NCBI RefSeq assembly: GCF_910592395.1
Contig: NC_088326.1
Span: 5,089,001 to 5,153,000 of the forward strand
Source: Lineus longissimus
Taxonomy: Eukaryota > Nemertea > Pilidiophora > Heteronemertea > Lineidae
Reading direction: 5' to 3'
Length of the DNA: 64,000 bases
Shown piece after piece: positions 45,601-56,646 of this stretch. The number at the start of each line of letters is the position of its first letter. The stretch's first letter is position 1. The notes under the pieces were generated by a model. That model did not search any database. It saw only the letters and a program-made list of their open reading frames with translations, and had not been told where the DNA came from. The translations under genes were made by a program, and so were the position numbers.

Positions 45601-46451
45601 GCCCACATTCCACCTCACGTCTGTCCGACCAGCTGCAATCCTCGAGGACGCCCCACTGTACCACGATTTCACTACGATGTTTGACAAGAAGGAGCAGTGC
45701 GCGAGATAGGCAAATGAGCAGACTTCCCTCGCTTGAGTTTCGGAAGAATGTTCCATATCGCGCTAAGCTGACCACTGCTGACCATGACAGGCGTGCATTG
45801 GACTGGTACAGGTTGGAACTGAACATTGAATATGCTGGTGGTGACGCTTTCTGATGAGAAGTTGGTCGTGACTGATGCAGTATCCTTGGACTTGTCCACA
45901 GCATCGTTCAATCATTGCTCTCTGTGCTGCCTTGATTCTGTACTTACCCAAATACTAAGACCAAATGCCTGTTGACTGTGCTTTAAGAGAGACTGGCGCC
46001 ATGCCTAGAGATATGACTGACCCCTATTGGCAAATTTGTATGACTTTATCTTGCCTACCTAGCTGCTGCCTATAGTCTCCCTTTAACTGCGGAGCACTTC
46101 AAAGTCGATAAAATGCCATGTTCCACCTTTTAATGTGTTCAGACCGCCATTTTCAAAATAATCAAGTCAGGACACTGCCTTCTAGTCTCATAATAAATTT
46201 TGCTTTCCTCAATAATAACATTTCTTCTTCTTCAATGCTTTCATCATTCCAAACTTCTCCTCCTCTGACTTTTACAGGGGTACAGTCATGGCAATCAAAA
46301 CCCAAATACTGAGACCAAATGCCTGTTGACTGTGCTTTAAGAGAGACTGGCGCCATGCCTAGTCTCTCTTAAAGCACAGTCAACAGACACCAACCCCCTC
46401 AGACTCAGAAACCACAAATGCCCAACCCTTCCTGCTACCTTAATACTTCTG
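42698..46451 (-). mobile_element. R1 repeat, copy 3, with internal duplication
   Basis: The reverse-oriented near-copy of 3761-6910, inserted in the Polinton polymerase gene between the exonuclease I part and the Cys/His motif. It is about 600 bp longer than copy 1 because of an internal direct duplication. A few substitutions separate it from copy 1. Confidence 0.85.
44475..45680. repeat. ~604-bp tandem duplication inside R1 copy 3
   Basis: The sequence starting GACATAGACCACTG at about 44473 recurs at about 45077, and the following ~600 bases run in parallel, differing mainly by an extra AAT at about 45214. Copy 1 has a single version (about 4500-5130). Confidence 0.8.
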
Positions 46452-47940
46452 GGTGGTACCTCTCACAGTCTACATCTGTTATTGTTAGAGGAAAGTTACT
46501 GTTCAATAAATTAGAGAATTGTTCTTCCATTTTGATAAGCCAATTACAGAACACATCTACAACATCAGAGCCTCTATGACTTAAATACTGATTATTGTAA
46601 AGGTATTGGTAATCAGAATTAACATAAACTCCAACTGCTGATGCGTTCGGTTTAAAAAGTTTTTTACTATTACTCTCTACTGATACTACAGGTATGTTTA
46701 TTGATTCAAAATCTGTATAGATAACAAAATGAACTCTATTCTTTATTAAATGTTTTTCAAACTTAAGTTGAGACAATTTACTGTTTGGTTCTGGCAAACT
46801 TATCTTACAATATTCATGTTCATTACATTTCTTCTTATGATTCTCAAGTGTAGATTTACGATAACAGTAATTCATGCATCTCCTACAGAGATACACAGTA
46901 TGAGTGCCATTCCTGAAGAACATATTAATGTCAGTTATGCACATGAAATGACCCTTGAAAGAAAGAATATCAATTACGTCATCGTCATCATAATTCTCAC
47001 CATTCCCAGACAGGTAGAGATGTTCTAATTTTGCTTCACATATGTTTTTAGCAGTTTCGTTCTGTAACTTGAACATATTAATCTTGAGATTGTTATCACT
47101 CTCGATCTTAGGGATATCCTTTTGAATAAATACAGGAAATGAGTTGATCTTAATCTCATTTTCATACATCTTGTAGGGGTTAATTTCTGTAGCATTAAAA
47201 CTTGTTTGCCCCTCACACGAAATGCTGTTGTGGTATTTAGTGGCCAGTAGGCTCCAGAGTAAACACTTCTGATCATTTGTTTCCACATTTATTACATTTT
47301 TAGTGTTAAAAGGTAATCTAATGTAATGACCACCTTTGCACCTCTTGTATGAACAGATTGTCATGTCACAGGACTCTGTTATGTTAAGAGACAAGCCACT
47401 TATTTGAAAGTATCTCTCCTCAATCTGTACTTTAATGTAATTAAGCTGGTTTTTTACTGCATAGATTGCCTGATTCCTTGAAATTATGCTTTCCATTGGA
47501 GACTGAATGGGGTGGGTAACTGTATCAACTTGCTGAGCCAAGCTCTGCTCTACGGTCTTAGGTCTGTTGAACTGGGCGAAAACTGATATGCTTATTTTAT
47601 GGTGGTAATCATTGAGCTTAAAAAGTACTTCCTCTAATTTCTCCCTGTATTCAAAAACCTGTTTAGCTTCTCTATCAATATTCACTCTAATGGTAACAAC
47701 AGGCTTGCCATATTCCTTTGCCAACTCAATTCCTTTAAATTTATTGATGTGATCAAGCTCACCAGTCTCAAAGGAAAACTTTTTATTTACTTTAGGGATT
47801 AGTGATAGAATAGAAGGTACTTGTACCATTAATTTATTTAATTGCCCCTTCGTCTTCCTGTGAGCTGCCATATTGCTGTATGCAATAGATTTATTGCACG
47901 TTGGGCAATTAACCTTTTGGTTTTTATCACTCATTATTTA

Positions 47941-48240
47941 GATTAAAAATTGTTATTAAATTTCACTTACATGTACAACTGACATACCAGGTAGTTCATA
48001 GATTAAATTATTTTATTAAATTTCACTTACTCAAATGCACAGCTGACATACCAGGAAGTTCAGACAATCATTCACTCGAGTGAGTCACACGGATTGCATG
48101 AATCAGGTGTGTGGTTGTTATTAAATACCAGTGTACAGACTCTTCACTCGAGTGAGTCACACGGATTGCATGAATCAGCTGTGTTGTTGTTATTAAATAC
48201 CAGTGTACAGACTTTACAGACTTTACAGACTTTACATGTT
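47941..48240. repeat. Two pairs of direct repeats upstream of the polymerase gene
   Basis: One pair has units of about 57 bp containing TTATTAAATTTCACTTAC and GACATACCAGG (47955-48062). A second pair has units of about 77 bp containing CACTCGAGTGAGTCACACGG (48072-48213). A short GACTTTACA triplication follows at about 48210-48236. They lie between the polymerase start and the element end and may be promoter or replication-origin repeats. Confidence 0.7.
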
Positions 48241-48316
48241 GTAATAAGTCTAAAGTAATAGGAAAATGCATGCTAGGTTATTTCGGGTTTTTATTGGAAA
48301 TAAGGCAACTTCAATA

Positions 48317-48341
48317 AGGGTATGCATAGTATGCATACCCT
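48317..48341. repeat. Perfect terminal palindrome of copy C
   Basis: The arms AGGGTATGCATA and TATGCATACCCT are exact inverted copies around one base (48329). Read from outside, the element would begin AGGG, so it shares the AG start of copies A and B but not their sequence. The placement as element end is inferred from the loss of element-like sequence beyond it. Confidence 0.6.
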
Positions 48342-49350
48342 AATTAATAGGTTTTGGCCTTATGTTTCAACTACAAAAGTCGTAGATTCGTGGATCGCAT
48401 TTCCTATTACTCAGAACCGGGCGCTCTCTCCGTGTATCTACATAAAGGCGATGGTCGTGGCGGACACTTTGATGCTCATTCAACACGCGGTTTTTCGCCC
48501 GGTAGTTTGAGTTGGGACAAGTCGATGAAGACCTAGGAGAGACATTTTCCAGGTAGGCACAGTCTAGCGAAAAAAACTGTCGGCAAAAAAACGATGATCT
48601 GAATGATATCTTCCTTGGGACGTCATTTTCGCCATCATGACCAACCAGTTTTGGGCGCCAAGGCGGTCCTCCTCCCTCACTCAGTAAACTCAAGGGGAAG
48701 GGGCCAGATTTTTTGTTCGGATCCTTGGTTTTGCCGATCCACCGTCGTTGTCCGTATATCCATACTTCACCGCCGATAAACTCCCCCCCCCCGCTCGGCC
48801 GTCAGAAGGGCTGTTACTTTATCAGTAGTCTCCCTGCATTCCCTTCTTTTCCCACCCGTCCCTGTCGCGACAACACTTACATTACACTGACTCATGTTTG
48901 TCTCACGAGAAAGGCACTGAATGCCATCATAATGGAAGACCTGGTGTTCAATGGGTAACAGTTCCAGGGATACTGATCTAACCCAAATGCTGAGTTCATG
49001 TTGTATAGGAGAAGGGTAAGGTTGGCACTATTAATTTAGGCCTCATTCAATTACTCTGTGTCGAGCAAATTGATTGGCCGCCCGTTTATGATGGTTCGTC
49101 CGACGGATTTCCTAGCCCTTTGTGTCGGCGGTGAAAGCAGGAGACTCTAAGACTGATATTCACCACCGATGAGTCGGCATGGACATGAAGTAGATTGTTT
49201 GTGTTTTGTTATCTTCATTTTAATACTGTCACTCGATTTGCCAGTGCGCTTTCACTACGCTACCGATGTCTTGGATACATCAGCGTCTTTTTATTTGAAT
49301 GACTCTAGGTACATGCAATATTGAGTCAAAGAATTGTTGGTTCGATCAAT
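48342..49350. other. Host DNA between Polinton copy C and the fusion gene
   Basis: No supported gene. Short frames at 48354-48958 lack domain or splice support. A short poly-C run lies at about 48783-48791. Confidence 0.35.
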
Positions 49351-49356
49351 TTTATT
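49351..49356 (-). terminator. Polyadenylation signal AATAAA
   Basis: AATAAA on the minus strand, 27 bases after the stop codon at 49383, in the right place to end the dermatopontin-aerolysin-like transcript. Confidence 0.6.
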
Positions 49357-49382
49357 CTCATAATGACTTTTCCATGAAGTTC

Positions 49383-52177
49383 TTACATGCGGCTAATGCG
49401 GCTAACATCACCCGCATCGCCGATGCAGTTTTCAAAGTGTCGAAAGATTGTATCAGCGTCATTCCCTCCGCTTATACCGCCGATGCAGTTCTCTGTCTCT
49501 GAGCCACATCGTCCGGGCAGGAATGTTGCCCGTCGCGTGCGGTAGAATGCCTTCCCATAGGTCGAACCGCGCACGTTCATCTGCACCGTCTTTCGCCATT
49601 CGGTACCGTCGCCGCAGGTAGAGATGACGTCGATGTCAATGTCGTTGGTGTTGAGCCTGTATCTGTTGATGGTGCCGATGATCATAGCCGCACCAGGACC
49701 TTGGTATGACAAATCCTTACCAGTCGAGTCCTCGGAACCAGTACTCGTTTCATCCGTTTCTGCCCTCTCGATGGTTGTGGCTCCGCCTCGTGTATGTTCC
49801 GCACCATAGCTTAGTGTCGTACCAGAACCAAGGAATCCAGCAGTTAATGTGGCACTGACTTCAAGCGAAGTAGCCCAGTTGTAATCACGACCATTTGCTA
49901 TGGTAAAAGCCGCAGTTCGGGTTACGGAGTCGGTTCTGTATAATTTGAGCGTTGACGTATCGCTACTGCAGGTCTGGTCAGCATTGATTCCTATCATGGT
50001 CTCTCCCTCATCGACGGTTTCAATGGGGTTTACAACTTCGAGCTTCCTTACCTGACAACCGACGTACAAACAGGTAGCGATGCTCCATACGCGGTCGCTG
50101 AAAAGAGAGAGAATGCCAATCCAGAAATTGCGCTGAGTAGGATAACGAGGCGTTACGTATAGGAGGCAGGATAGAACTGTTCTCTCCTCAGAGCAAGATG
50201 ACAGTATAAAATGTGTCTGGAGATTTAGAGACCTTAGCAATGTACCCAATTAATTTATTACGCTTATCAGTTAATCACATACTCGCATATATTCCTCTCC
50301 ATCGATTTTTTGCAAGAACACGAGTTTAGTACAAGAAAATGAACCGAGAGCGAGAAATCGGCTATTGTTAATTTTGCGCATATTAATTCAAATATGACGT
50401 CACTGCTCTCCGATTGGCTAATGTGTTGTAAAGTCTCCGGCTAGCCAAACAGGGTAGAAATTTGTATCTGTTTGGCAAGCCGGGCATGCCAAACTGTGCT
50501 GATTGTCAGTGCTGTTCGGCAAGCGGCTCTCCAAACAGGGCAAAAATGATTCCCTTTCGGTGAACGGTTTGCCAAATATATCCGGCCTCAATTTTTAAGA
50601 CCAGGTTGGCCGACTGACATGCCAGATTGATACAATTAGTAAAAAGTATGACAAAACTGCTTGTTTATTACACACTACCCGAATACACTGTGAATGTGTA
50701 ATTTACTAATGCGTATGCGTACGGGGGGGGGGGGGGGGGGGTGGCTGTTACGGTCAGAGCATACAAGGTGTGTTTAAGGGGAAGGGGATCAGAAAAATTG
50801 GTGGTTGGGGAAAAATACTTTATGGATGGCCCTTTTCCAACCCAGTGTATAAAATTCTGTGACATATATGCATTGAAACCTCCCTTAGCTGTCACCTGGA
50901 CAATACTTGTCAGTCCAGGATGATGTCCTAAATAGAGAGGTTCTAGTGGACGCTAGTTTTGGTCCTAAATTGGTTGTTTATATTCAAAGTTACGTCTTTA
51001 TTAAGGACAGCACTTGTCAGTTCCGTGGGTGTCCTAAGTAGAGAGGGGCTAGTGGACACTAGTTTTGGTCCTAAATTGGTTGTTTCCATTCAAAGTTACC
51101 TCTCTATTAAGGACAGCACTTCTCAGTTCGGTGGGTGTCCTCAGTAGAGAGTTTCTACTGTAGTTCCTACTCACCCTCTGTTGCCCTGTTCCAATTTTTC
51201 CACCGGGATGAACGAGGTGAGTCCGTACATCGCTCGATCGACCTGAAAGTCTTTTACCATGGTTTCACCCCACTTGTTGATGTCACGCTCGGTTCTACAT
51301 TCAGTCGCAGGTTTCGTATTGAGCTAAAAGACGTTGTTGGTTGTGAGATTAAAAACCCTAGCCAATTAACTACTTAGGTGGTGGCGTAGTCCGTCGGCTA
51401 TATATTTCACACCAGCATTCGACCTTACGAGAATCTGTTGTAGCGGGAAATTCACCATAACATTTTTACGGATACGGAATTTCTTTCACAGAGGCTTTAA
51501 ACCCTTGAGACAAAGGCATGAAATTTTCTTAGATGAATACCTAGTTCATAAACTATATGATTAGTGAAAGAAAATCCCTATGCCTTCATAAATGAGTGGT
51601 CATGTAATACATTGCGTACATTTCAAATATTGTAGTTCCTTGGTAAATAACCTGGGGACGGAAAAACCGCCTAGGTGTGCGACGTATAGCTGTAGGTGAT
51701 TTAAATGACTGCGACAAGGCCACGTCCTTATGCCTGGTTGAGCAGTTGGGCGACAAATGAGCTGGCTACAAAGCACGACCAAAGATATTGAAGTGTACTT
51801 GCCTTACAGCATTTGTAAGTCCAGATCCTTCCCTTACCACCGTTGTAACGAGACTTAACACCGGTTATAACTGGCTTGACTTGTGGATTCATGAGTGTAT
51901 CAAGATCATCACCCTCATCATTGCCGCAGTAGAAGATAATGCTGCCATCTTGTTCGACCATATCTTCGCTCCAAATACAATCTTCTCCCACGAATCCTTC
52001 CGTACAACCGTACTCCCATTTTCTGTCGTTTCTACCATTGTATTGGCTGTTCATCCTGTTGAGGTGATGGAGACTTGGGCATTCGAATTCGAAATCACTT
52101 TCGTAGGAAGTCCATTTGGCCGTGCTGCTCTGCATGCAGCTGGCGATTACCGCCAGGAGAACTGGTTTGACTATCAT
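49383..52177 (-). CDS. Secreted dermatopontin-aerolysin-like fusion protein, three exons, 412 aa
   Basis: Exons: 52177-51803, 51323-51175 and 50097-49383. Exon 1 encodes a signal peptide (VLLAVIASCMQSSTA) and most of a dermatopontin domain, with DRKWEYGC, CIWSEDM and GRIWTYKCC. Exon 2 adds INKWGETMVKDF, and its end joins exon 3 to give GDRVWSIATC, the third R-x-W...C repeat of dermatopontins. The junction phases agree (0/0 and 2/2). Intron 1 uses AAG|GCAAGT with TTTTAG; intron 2 uses GTGAGT with CTCTTTTCAG. The rest of exon 3 (about 230 aa) is Ser/Thr/Gly-rich with long alternating strands (YNWATSLEVSATLTAGF, GPGAAMIIGTINRY), like the pore-forming module of aerolysin-type proteins. That assignment is by pattern only. 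The likely role is extracellular binding plus membrane action in defence or venom. Confidence 0.7.
50722..50741 (+). repeat. Poly-G tract in intron 2
   Basis: A run of about 17-18 G within intron 2 of the fusion gene, one of several long C/G homopolymers in the window. Confidence 0.8.
50898..51160. repeat. ~115-bp tandem repeat in intron 2, 2.3 units
   Basis: Units containing GGACA(A/G)(T/C)ACTT, GTCCTAA, TAGAGAGG and TTTTGGTCCTAAATTGGTTG follow one another at about 50899, 51013 and 51111. It is a minisatellite-like block and not coding. Confidence 0.75.
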
Positions 52178-52390
52178 AGTATGGCTTCCTAGAACAGGGA
52201 AAAGTTCGCTGTCAATAAAGTATACAATTCACAATCATAGTGTGGTTTCCAAGAAAAAGGAATAAAGTATGCTATCAATCAATTATACAATATTATTTTG
52301 AATCATAGTGTGGCTTCCTAGAAAAGGGAATAAACTACGCTGTCAACAAAGTAAAGAATACTCAATCGTAGTGTGGCTTCAAACAACCTG
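52175..52390. repeat. 60-68-bp tandem repeat directly upstream of the fusion gene start
   Basis: The phrase CATAGTGTGGCTTCC (with variants) recurs at about 52175, 52238, 52306 and 52367, with TCAATAAAGTA-type sequence between. The first unit overlaps the ATG of the fusion gene, so the repeats make up its 5' UTR or proximal promoter. Confidence 0.7.
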
Positions 52391-53838
52391 GAAAAAGTGT
52401 GCCATCCACACACCCCTAGCTAGGCATTTCAAGAGGGCTGCAGCGCCATGCCTTAAAAAACAATTTTGAAATGCGCCTTGCCGCTAAAATATGTTTCTTG
52501 CCACGCCATGCCCTCCTTTTTTACCACCCTGCCTAAAAAAAGTGCAAACTAGCTCCTTTTATAAGCCTAGAATCTGTGCCATTTGAAGCGAGTCTCAATC
52601 CCCAGTTTGGCCTTAATATGTAACATATACCTTCCATGTGCCACGTGAGGTTAGGCGTAGTTGTGCGAGTGTCAATTATGCTCGTTCAAATTCTAGGCCA
52701 TATAGTGAACAAATAGCAGAGATGACCCATGTTTTCACATTAAATGAAAAACTAGATGCATTTGGCTATCTGCCGGTGGTAATGGCATTCCCAAATCATT
52801 CATTTTGAACCGATTGAGGCCGTTTGAATATCTCACCCATCATGCCATTTCTTTGTCAATTATTTACAATTTTCAGGATCCAAGTGGTGTCAAAGGTGTC
52901 GCGACCTATCGGTGAACTTATGAATTAAATGCAATAAAAATGTTGCAGACTTCTTCTCTGGATTCATATGAACCCAGAAATGTATGGATTATGGTGCATA
53001 TGATGTCATCAGCAGGAACTGAAAGACTACCTCGTGTCGGTTGCCCGGGGCCTATTTGACGCTGCCCTTGACGCCGTTCCCTGCACTGTGTAATGCCACC
53101 GTACCAGATTGTTATGAGATGTTCCCGCGGTTACGTAATCTGGGCTCTGACGTCAATCGTCACTCGTCACTGCTCAAATAATTCTGTGACGTTTTTACTT
53201 TTTGTCATTGCGACAGTCGTGCTTTGGTCTCGTAAGGGACTTTTTTCCCGAATGTTCGCGATGATGACTTGCCCTATTAACAGGACGTAACATCTATTTT
53301 AAAATGCGTTTCCAATGTGATTGCATGAGGACAACCCATGTGTATCGTATATCACTGGAAACGCCCAATTCCCCTGATTCTGCAGGATTTTAAATCGGGC
53401 ATTTTATTTCTTTAAATCATAAGCATCGCATTTGCTCCTAGCTCTGTTCACCATCCCAAATGGAAATATCGCCAATTGGGCCGGACAATCACGGAAAACC
53501 CCAAATATTATACAATTTTTTCTGGACAATTCTTTCAGTGACCATTCTCCCGTGAAAGACTATTGCTTACGCTACACAAATGGCACTGAACGGCATTTCA
53601 ACACGGGGCCGACGCACATCCCAAGTTCAGTGTACACATACGTCGACAACAACAGTATAGTTTTGGTCCTTCATGAAAAAAGAATAGTCCTCTGTGACTG
53701 CCCTGATGTTCCCGATTTGGGGTTTTGAGGTTGAATTGGCGTGTCCTCCGTCCTGGTGTGGAGTGGAGGGGAGCCGGGGAGATTTGGTTCTTCCATGTCG
53801 TCTGCGGCAAAAGTCTCTAGTCAAAATCGGAAATAAAA
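52391..53838. other. Unassigned DNA upstream of the fusion gene
   Basis: No supported gene, RNA or repeat element. It may include the distal promoter of the fusion gene. Confidence 0.35.
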
Positions 53839-54511
53839 CTGTGAAACGTAAAGAGGGCTGACTTGTCCCGTACGCGGATTAGACCGTTGTGATTGAACGT
53901 TGCGTCAATCAGTGTCAATACCGTTGCATTGTCCTAAAGTCGCTGCGTCATCCGTGGATTCGGTGACGTCGGGTTGACCCGTGGCGTCGCTCTTCGCGGA
54001 GAGACGTTCCCTTCGATGACGCAATTTGGCGTCAGTTTCATTCCTTTATTTTGCAAACCCAGCACAACCCTTCAGTGTACTGCTTTTGCAATACATTGGT
54101 GAATATGGACCCTTTCGGGACATACTCACAGTCTTACCACACATAAGATTTCACAGGGTTCACTTTGGTACCTGCACCATACTCCGTCTTTCCCGCACTG
54201 ATTACTGATGAGAAAACACCTTTTCGAAACCGTTTTCATGGCAACCTCACCCGGCGAGCCAAACCCGCAAACACACTCTATGTCGCCACCTATGGGGACA
54301 CATGCGCAACCCAGTTTTCCCACCAAATCTGACGCCAAATTGCGTCATCGAAGGGAACGTCTCTCCACGAAGAGCGACGCCACGGGTCAACCCGACGTCA
54401 CCGAATCCACGGATGACGCAGCGACACGGTATTGACACTGATTGACGCAACGTTCAATCACAACGGTCTAATCCGCGTACGGGACAAGTCAGCCCTCTTT
54501 ACGTTTCACAA
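53839..54511. mobile_element. Foldback element with ~190-bp inverted repeats
   Basis: The left arm (about 53839-54035) begins GTGAAACGTAAAGAGGG. The right arm (about 54327-54511) ends CCCTCTTTACGTTTCAC and is its near-exact inverse. The arms are rich in GACGC/GCGTC motifs. The ~290-bp centre has no coding capacity. Frames crossing the arms on both strands are by-products of the inverted repeat. No target-site duplication is clear. Confidence 0.8.
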
Positions 54512-55573
54512 CAACAGTGTAGTTGTTGACATCCGTGAGTGTTGTTTCACATCCGTCAGTCGACGCAGTGAACAAGTTGAGCCGATTTTCCGCTTTAACT
54601 TCGATTGTGACGGGGTCAAACTCAAAGCACATCCAGGTATAGAAATAGCAAAAAAAATTCCTTGTTTTCGAATGCAAGTTTGCACCATGTATATATGCAT
54701 GCAATTCTAATGACGGACATTTGGTGTAGCCTCTATATTTTCCCCATGATATCGGGAATATTGCTCTGGATTTATATTGTAAAATTTAATTTGTCTAGGA
54801 ACATTTGTATTGTATGTCCAATGCTTCTACCAGAGTGTATTTAAATGGTGTCGATAAGCCGTTTATATTGCGGTGTGATTTGAGAGACTTCCTGGCGTTG
54901 TGTAGCCCTAAATGAAACCAGTTCATATTAGAATAGAATGCGTGCGACGAACTTGGATTTTTGCTATAGATCTGTTATAAGGTGTTAATTTACATGAGTA
55001 TGTTTTTTATTTATTTATTTACGTATACTTATTTTTCTTATCATTTGTCGATGTTTGTATATTTCAGAAACGACCATTATTAAATGCGAGTTTAAGAACT
55101 TTATAACACGGCAACATTTATCACTGGATTATATTCCACTGCAACCATCAGTTTATTGCTTGGCGTCCAGCTGTTTGCCCAATCAGACTGGCTTCACCTA
55201 CTTGCATTCACGTGCTTCAAACTTTTGAGCGCACCGAGTAAGCTTTAAGAGATTGTGTGTCATTTATCAAACCAGAACCAGAATAACTGAGACACCTGAA
55301 TGGCAGCACAGTTCTAATCAAAATTTCGGGAAAATGTTACCGTTGTCTTTACCTACCTGCAGTGAACTGAGAGGAAAATGAAGAATCGACTGGAACGCGA
55401 CACCGTTCTGCACACAATAAAATTATGTGCAGTTGAGAAAGATATTTGAAATATGCAAACTTGATATACAGGTGTTAACCTTGAGTATAGTGTGACGTTT
55501 AGGAGAAATTCCTCAACTGTAGTGTTTAACACTTTCATCTCCCACGTTAGTATATATAACAAGAAGGGTTAAG
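54512..55573. other. Unassigned DNA
   Basis: AT-rich, no supported gene or repeat. Confidence 0.35.
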
Positions 55574-55742
55574 GAATTGAACCCGAGGCGGAGGACCTTG
55601 GTTGAGTTACCAAGACACTCGAGGGTGGAGCTAAAATACAGTCCAAACCCGAGCCGACAGGCGAGGGTTTGGACGAAATTTTAGCTCCACCCGAGAGTGT
55701 CTTGGTAACTCAACCAAGGTCCGAAGCCGAGGGTTCAATTTC
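55574..55742. mobile_element. Small MITE, near-complete palindrome
   Basis: The outer sequences AATTGAACCCGAGG and CCGAGGGTTCAATT, together with inner ACCTTGGTTGAGTTACC and its inverse, make a ~169-bp foldback with a short central loop around 55650-55670. It is non-coding. Confidence 0.75.
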
Positions 55743-56215
55743 TATTCTAAAATACCTCAAACTTAAAAAGATAGGCCACGAAATAACTTGAATATGTGCG
55801 AATTTGGCAAATTCCATCCATCGCCTGCCCGGAGCGCCGGTAGCGCCGTTGTTTACATTATGTTACGGCAGCCCGTATAGGAAGTCCGGATCGGCTCGCT
55901 CAAGTGACGCTAAAATCCGCGCAAATGGGCTATTTGGAGCGTTTTTCTCAGCAAATATGTGTAGTGCTCATTAAAAAACTTAGGGTGGTTGATGCTTCCT
56001 TGGCTGATTTGTGTTTGAAGCAGTGTTTTGAGAGCCTCAAACTTCTGAAGTGAGCTGTGTGCATGGTTCCACATTTTAGTGCAACCCGAGGGAACTTTGG
56101 TAGAGCATCTTGGTTGCGTGTCCAAAACACTCCACTCTCAGAACGAGGCTTATGCATTTTCCATTTAAAAGTTGACTTTACGGTACCAAGGTATTTTAGA
56201 ATATGCCCCTAAGAT
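55743..56215. other. Unassigned DNA between two MITEs
   Basis: No supported gene. Short minus frames at 55910-56157 have no motif. Confidence 0.35.
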
Positions 56216-56646
56216 TGGTTTCGCAGGCGCACGGATAGAGTAACGTGAACACTTAGCAGCGGTGACGTCATCACTACTTGCGGTGTCGTGACGTCGTACG
56301 CAACGTCCCTACGCGTAAACGGAGGGAAAAGACGTATAGCGGGCTCGATGCACGTAAACGCAAACGGACAGCTAATTTGACGAGTTTTCACTGACACAGA
56401 AGTCGTACATCCCGAGCAGCACCTGTAATAGTTATTAGGAATATTGTGCTGTAAATAACTGGCTTTTGTAGTCGATATCGCCTATCCATGCAGGCAAACA
56501 CAGATAATGAAGTCGGGTTGCCACCTAGACTTAAATGTAACCGCTTTCTCGTGCGCAGCGAAACCGCAGAAATGACGCAGCAGTAAATAAAACGGTTACG
56601 TCTAGCTAAACGTTCACGTCGCGCTATCCGTGCGCCTGCGAAACCA
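56216..56646. mobile_element. MITE with ~35-bp terminal inverted repeats
   Basis: The left end GGTTTCGCAGGCGCACGG and the right end CCGTGCGCCTGCGAAACC are exact inverses, and the similarity extends to about 35 bp. The interior (~360 bp) is non-coding. Confidence 0.75.

Larger units (their letters stand above)
39484..47934 (-). pseudogene. Protein-primed family B DNA polymerase, split by two transposons
   Basis: Four pieces are visible: 47934-46452, 42697-42440, 42433-41674 and about 39871-39484. The first has a CPTCNKS Zn motif, a region with DQKCLLWSLLA, and the exonuclease motif YTDFESIN. The second has a Cys/His (endonuclease VII-like) motif with DHDH and RGAAHSSCN, then FHNLSNHDSHLF (second exonuclease motif). 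The third has KLMNNAFYGKT (palm motif B) and YLDTDSF (motif C). The fourth is the decayed C-terminus. Palm motif A, normally between the second exonuclease motif and motif B, is not visible, so an in-frame deletion near 42365 is likely. There is a frameshift near 42490. This polymerase would replicate the element from a terminal protein. Confidence 0.85.
14890..48341 (+). mobile_element. Polinton-like element copy C, decayed and carrying nested insertions
   Basis: The span runs from a left truncation near 14890 to a terminal hairpin at 48317-48341. In order it carries: the coiled-coil/membrane protein (+), a capsid-like fragment (+), packaging ATPase (-), integrase (+), HNH-like protein (+), a group of small genes (+), a convergent gene (-) and family B DNA polymerase (-). 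An integrase plus a protein-primed PolB plus an FtsK-type ATPase is the defining gene set of Polintons/Mavericks and the related adintoviruses. Nested insertions are a gypsy LTR element (15746-32029), piggyBac (39876-41669) and R1 (42698-46451). Without them the element would be about 11.5 kb. Confidence 0.85.

Noticed and set aside
54208-54435. ORFs across the foldback arms
   Set aside because: They follow the inverted repeat and have no protein-like features.
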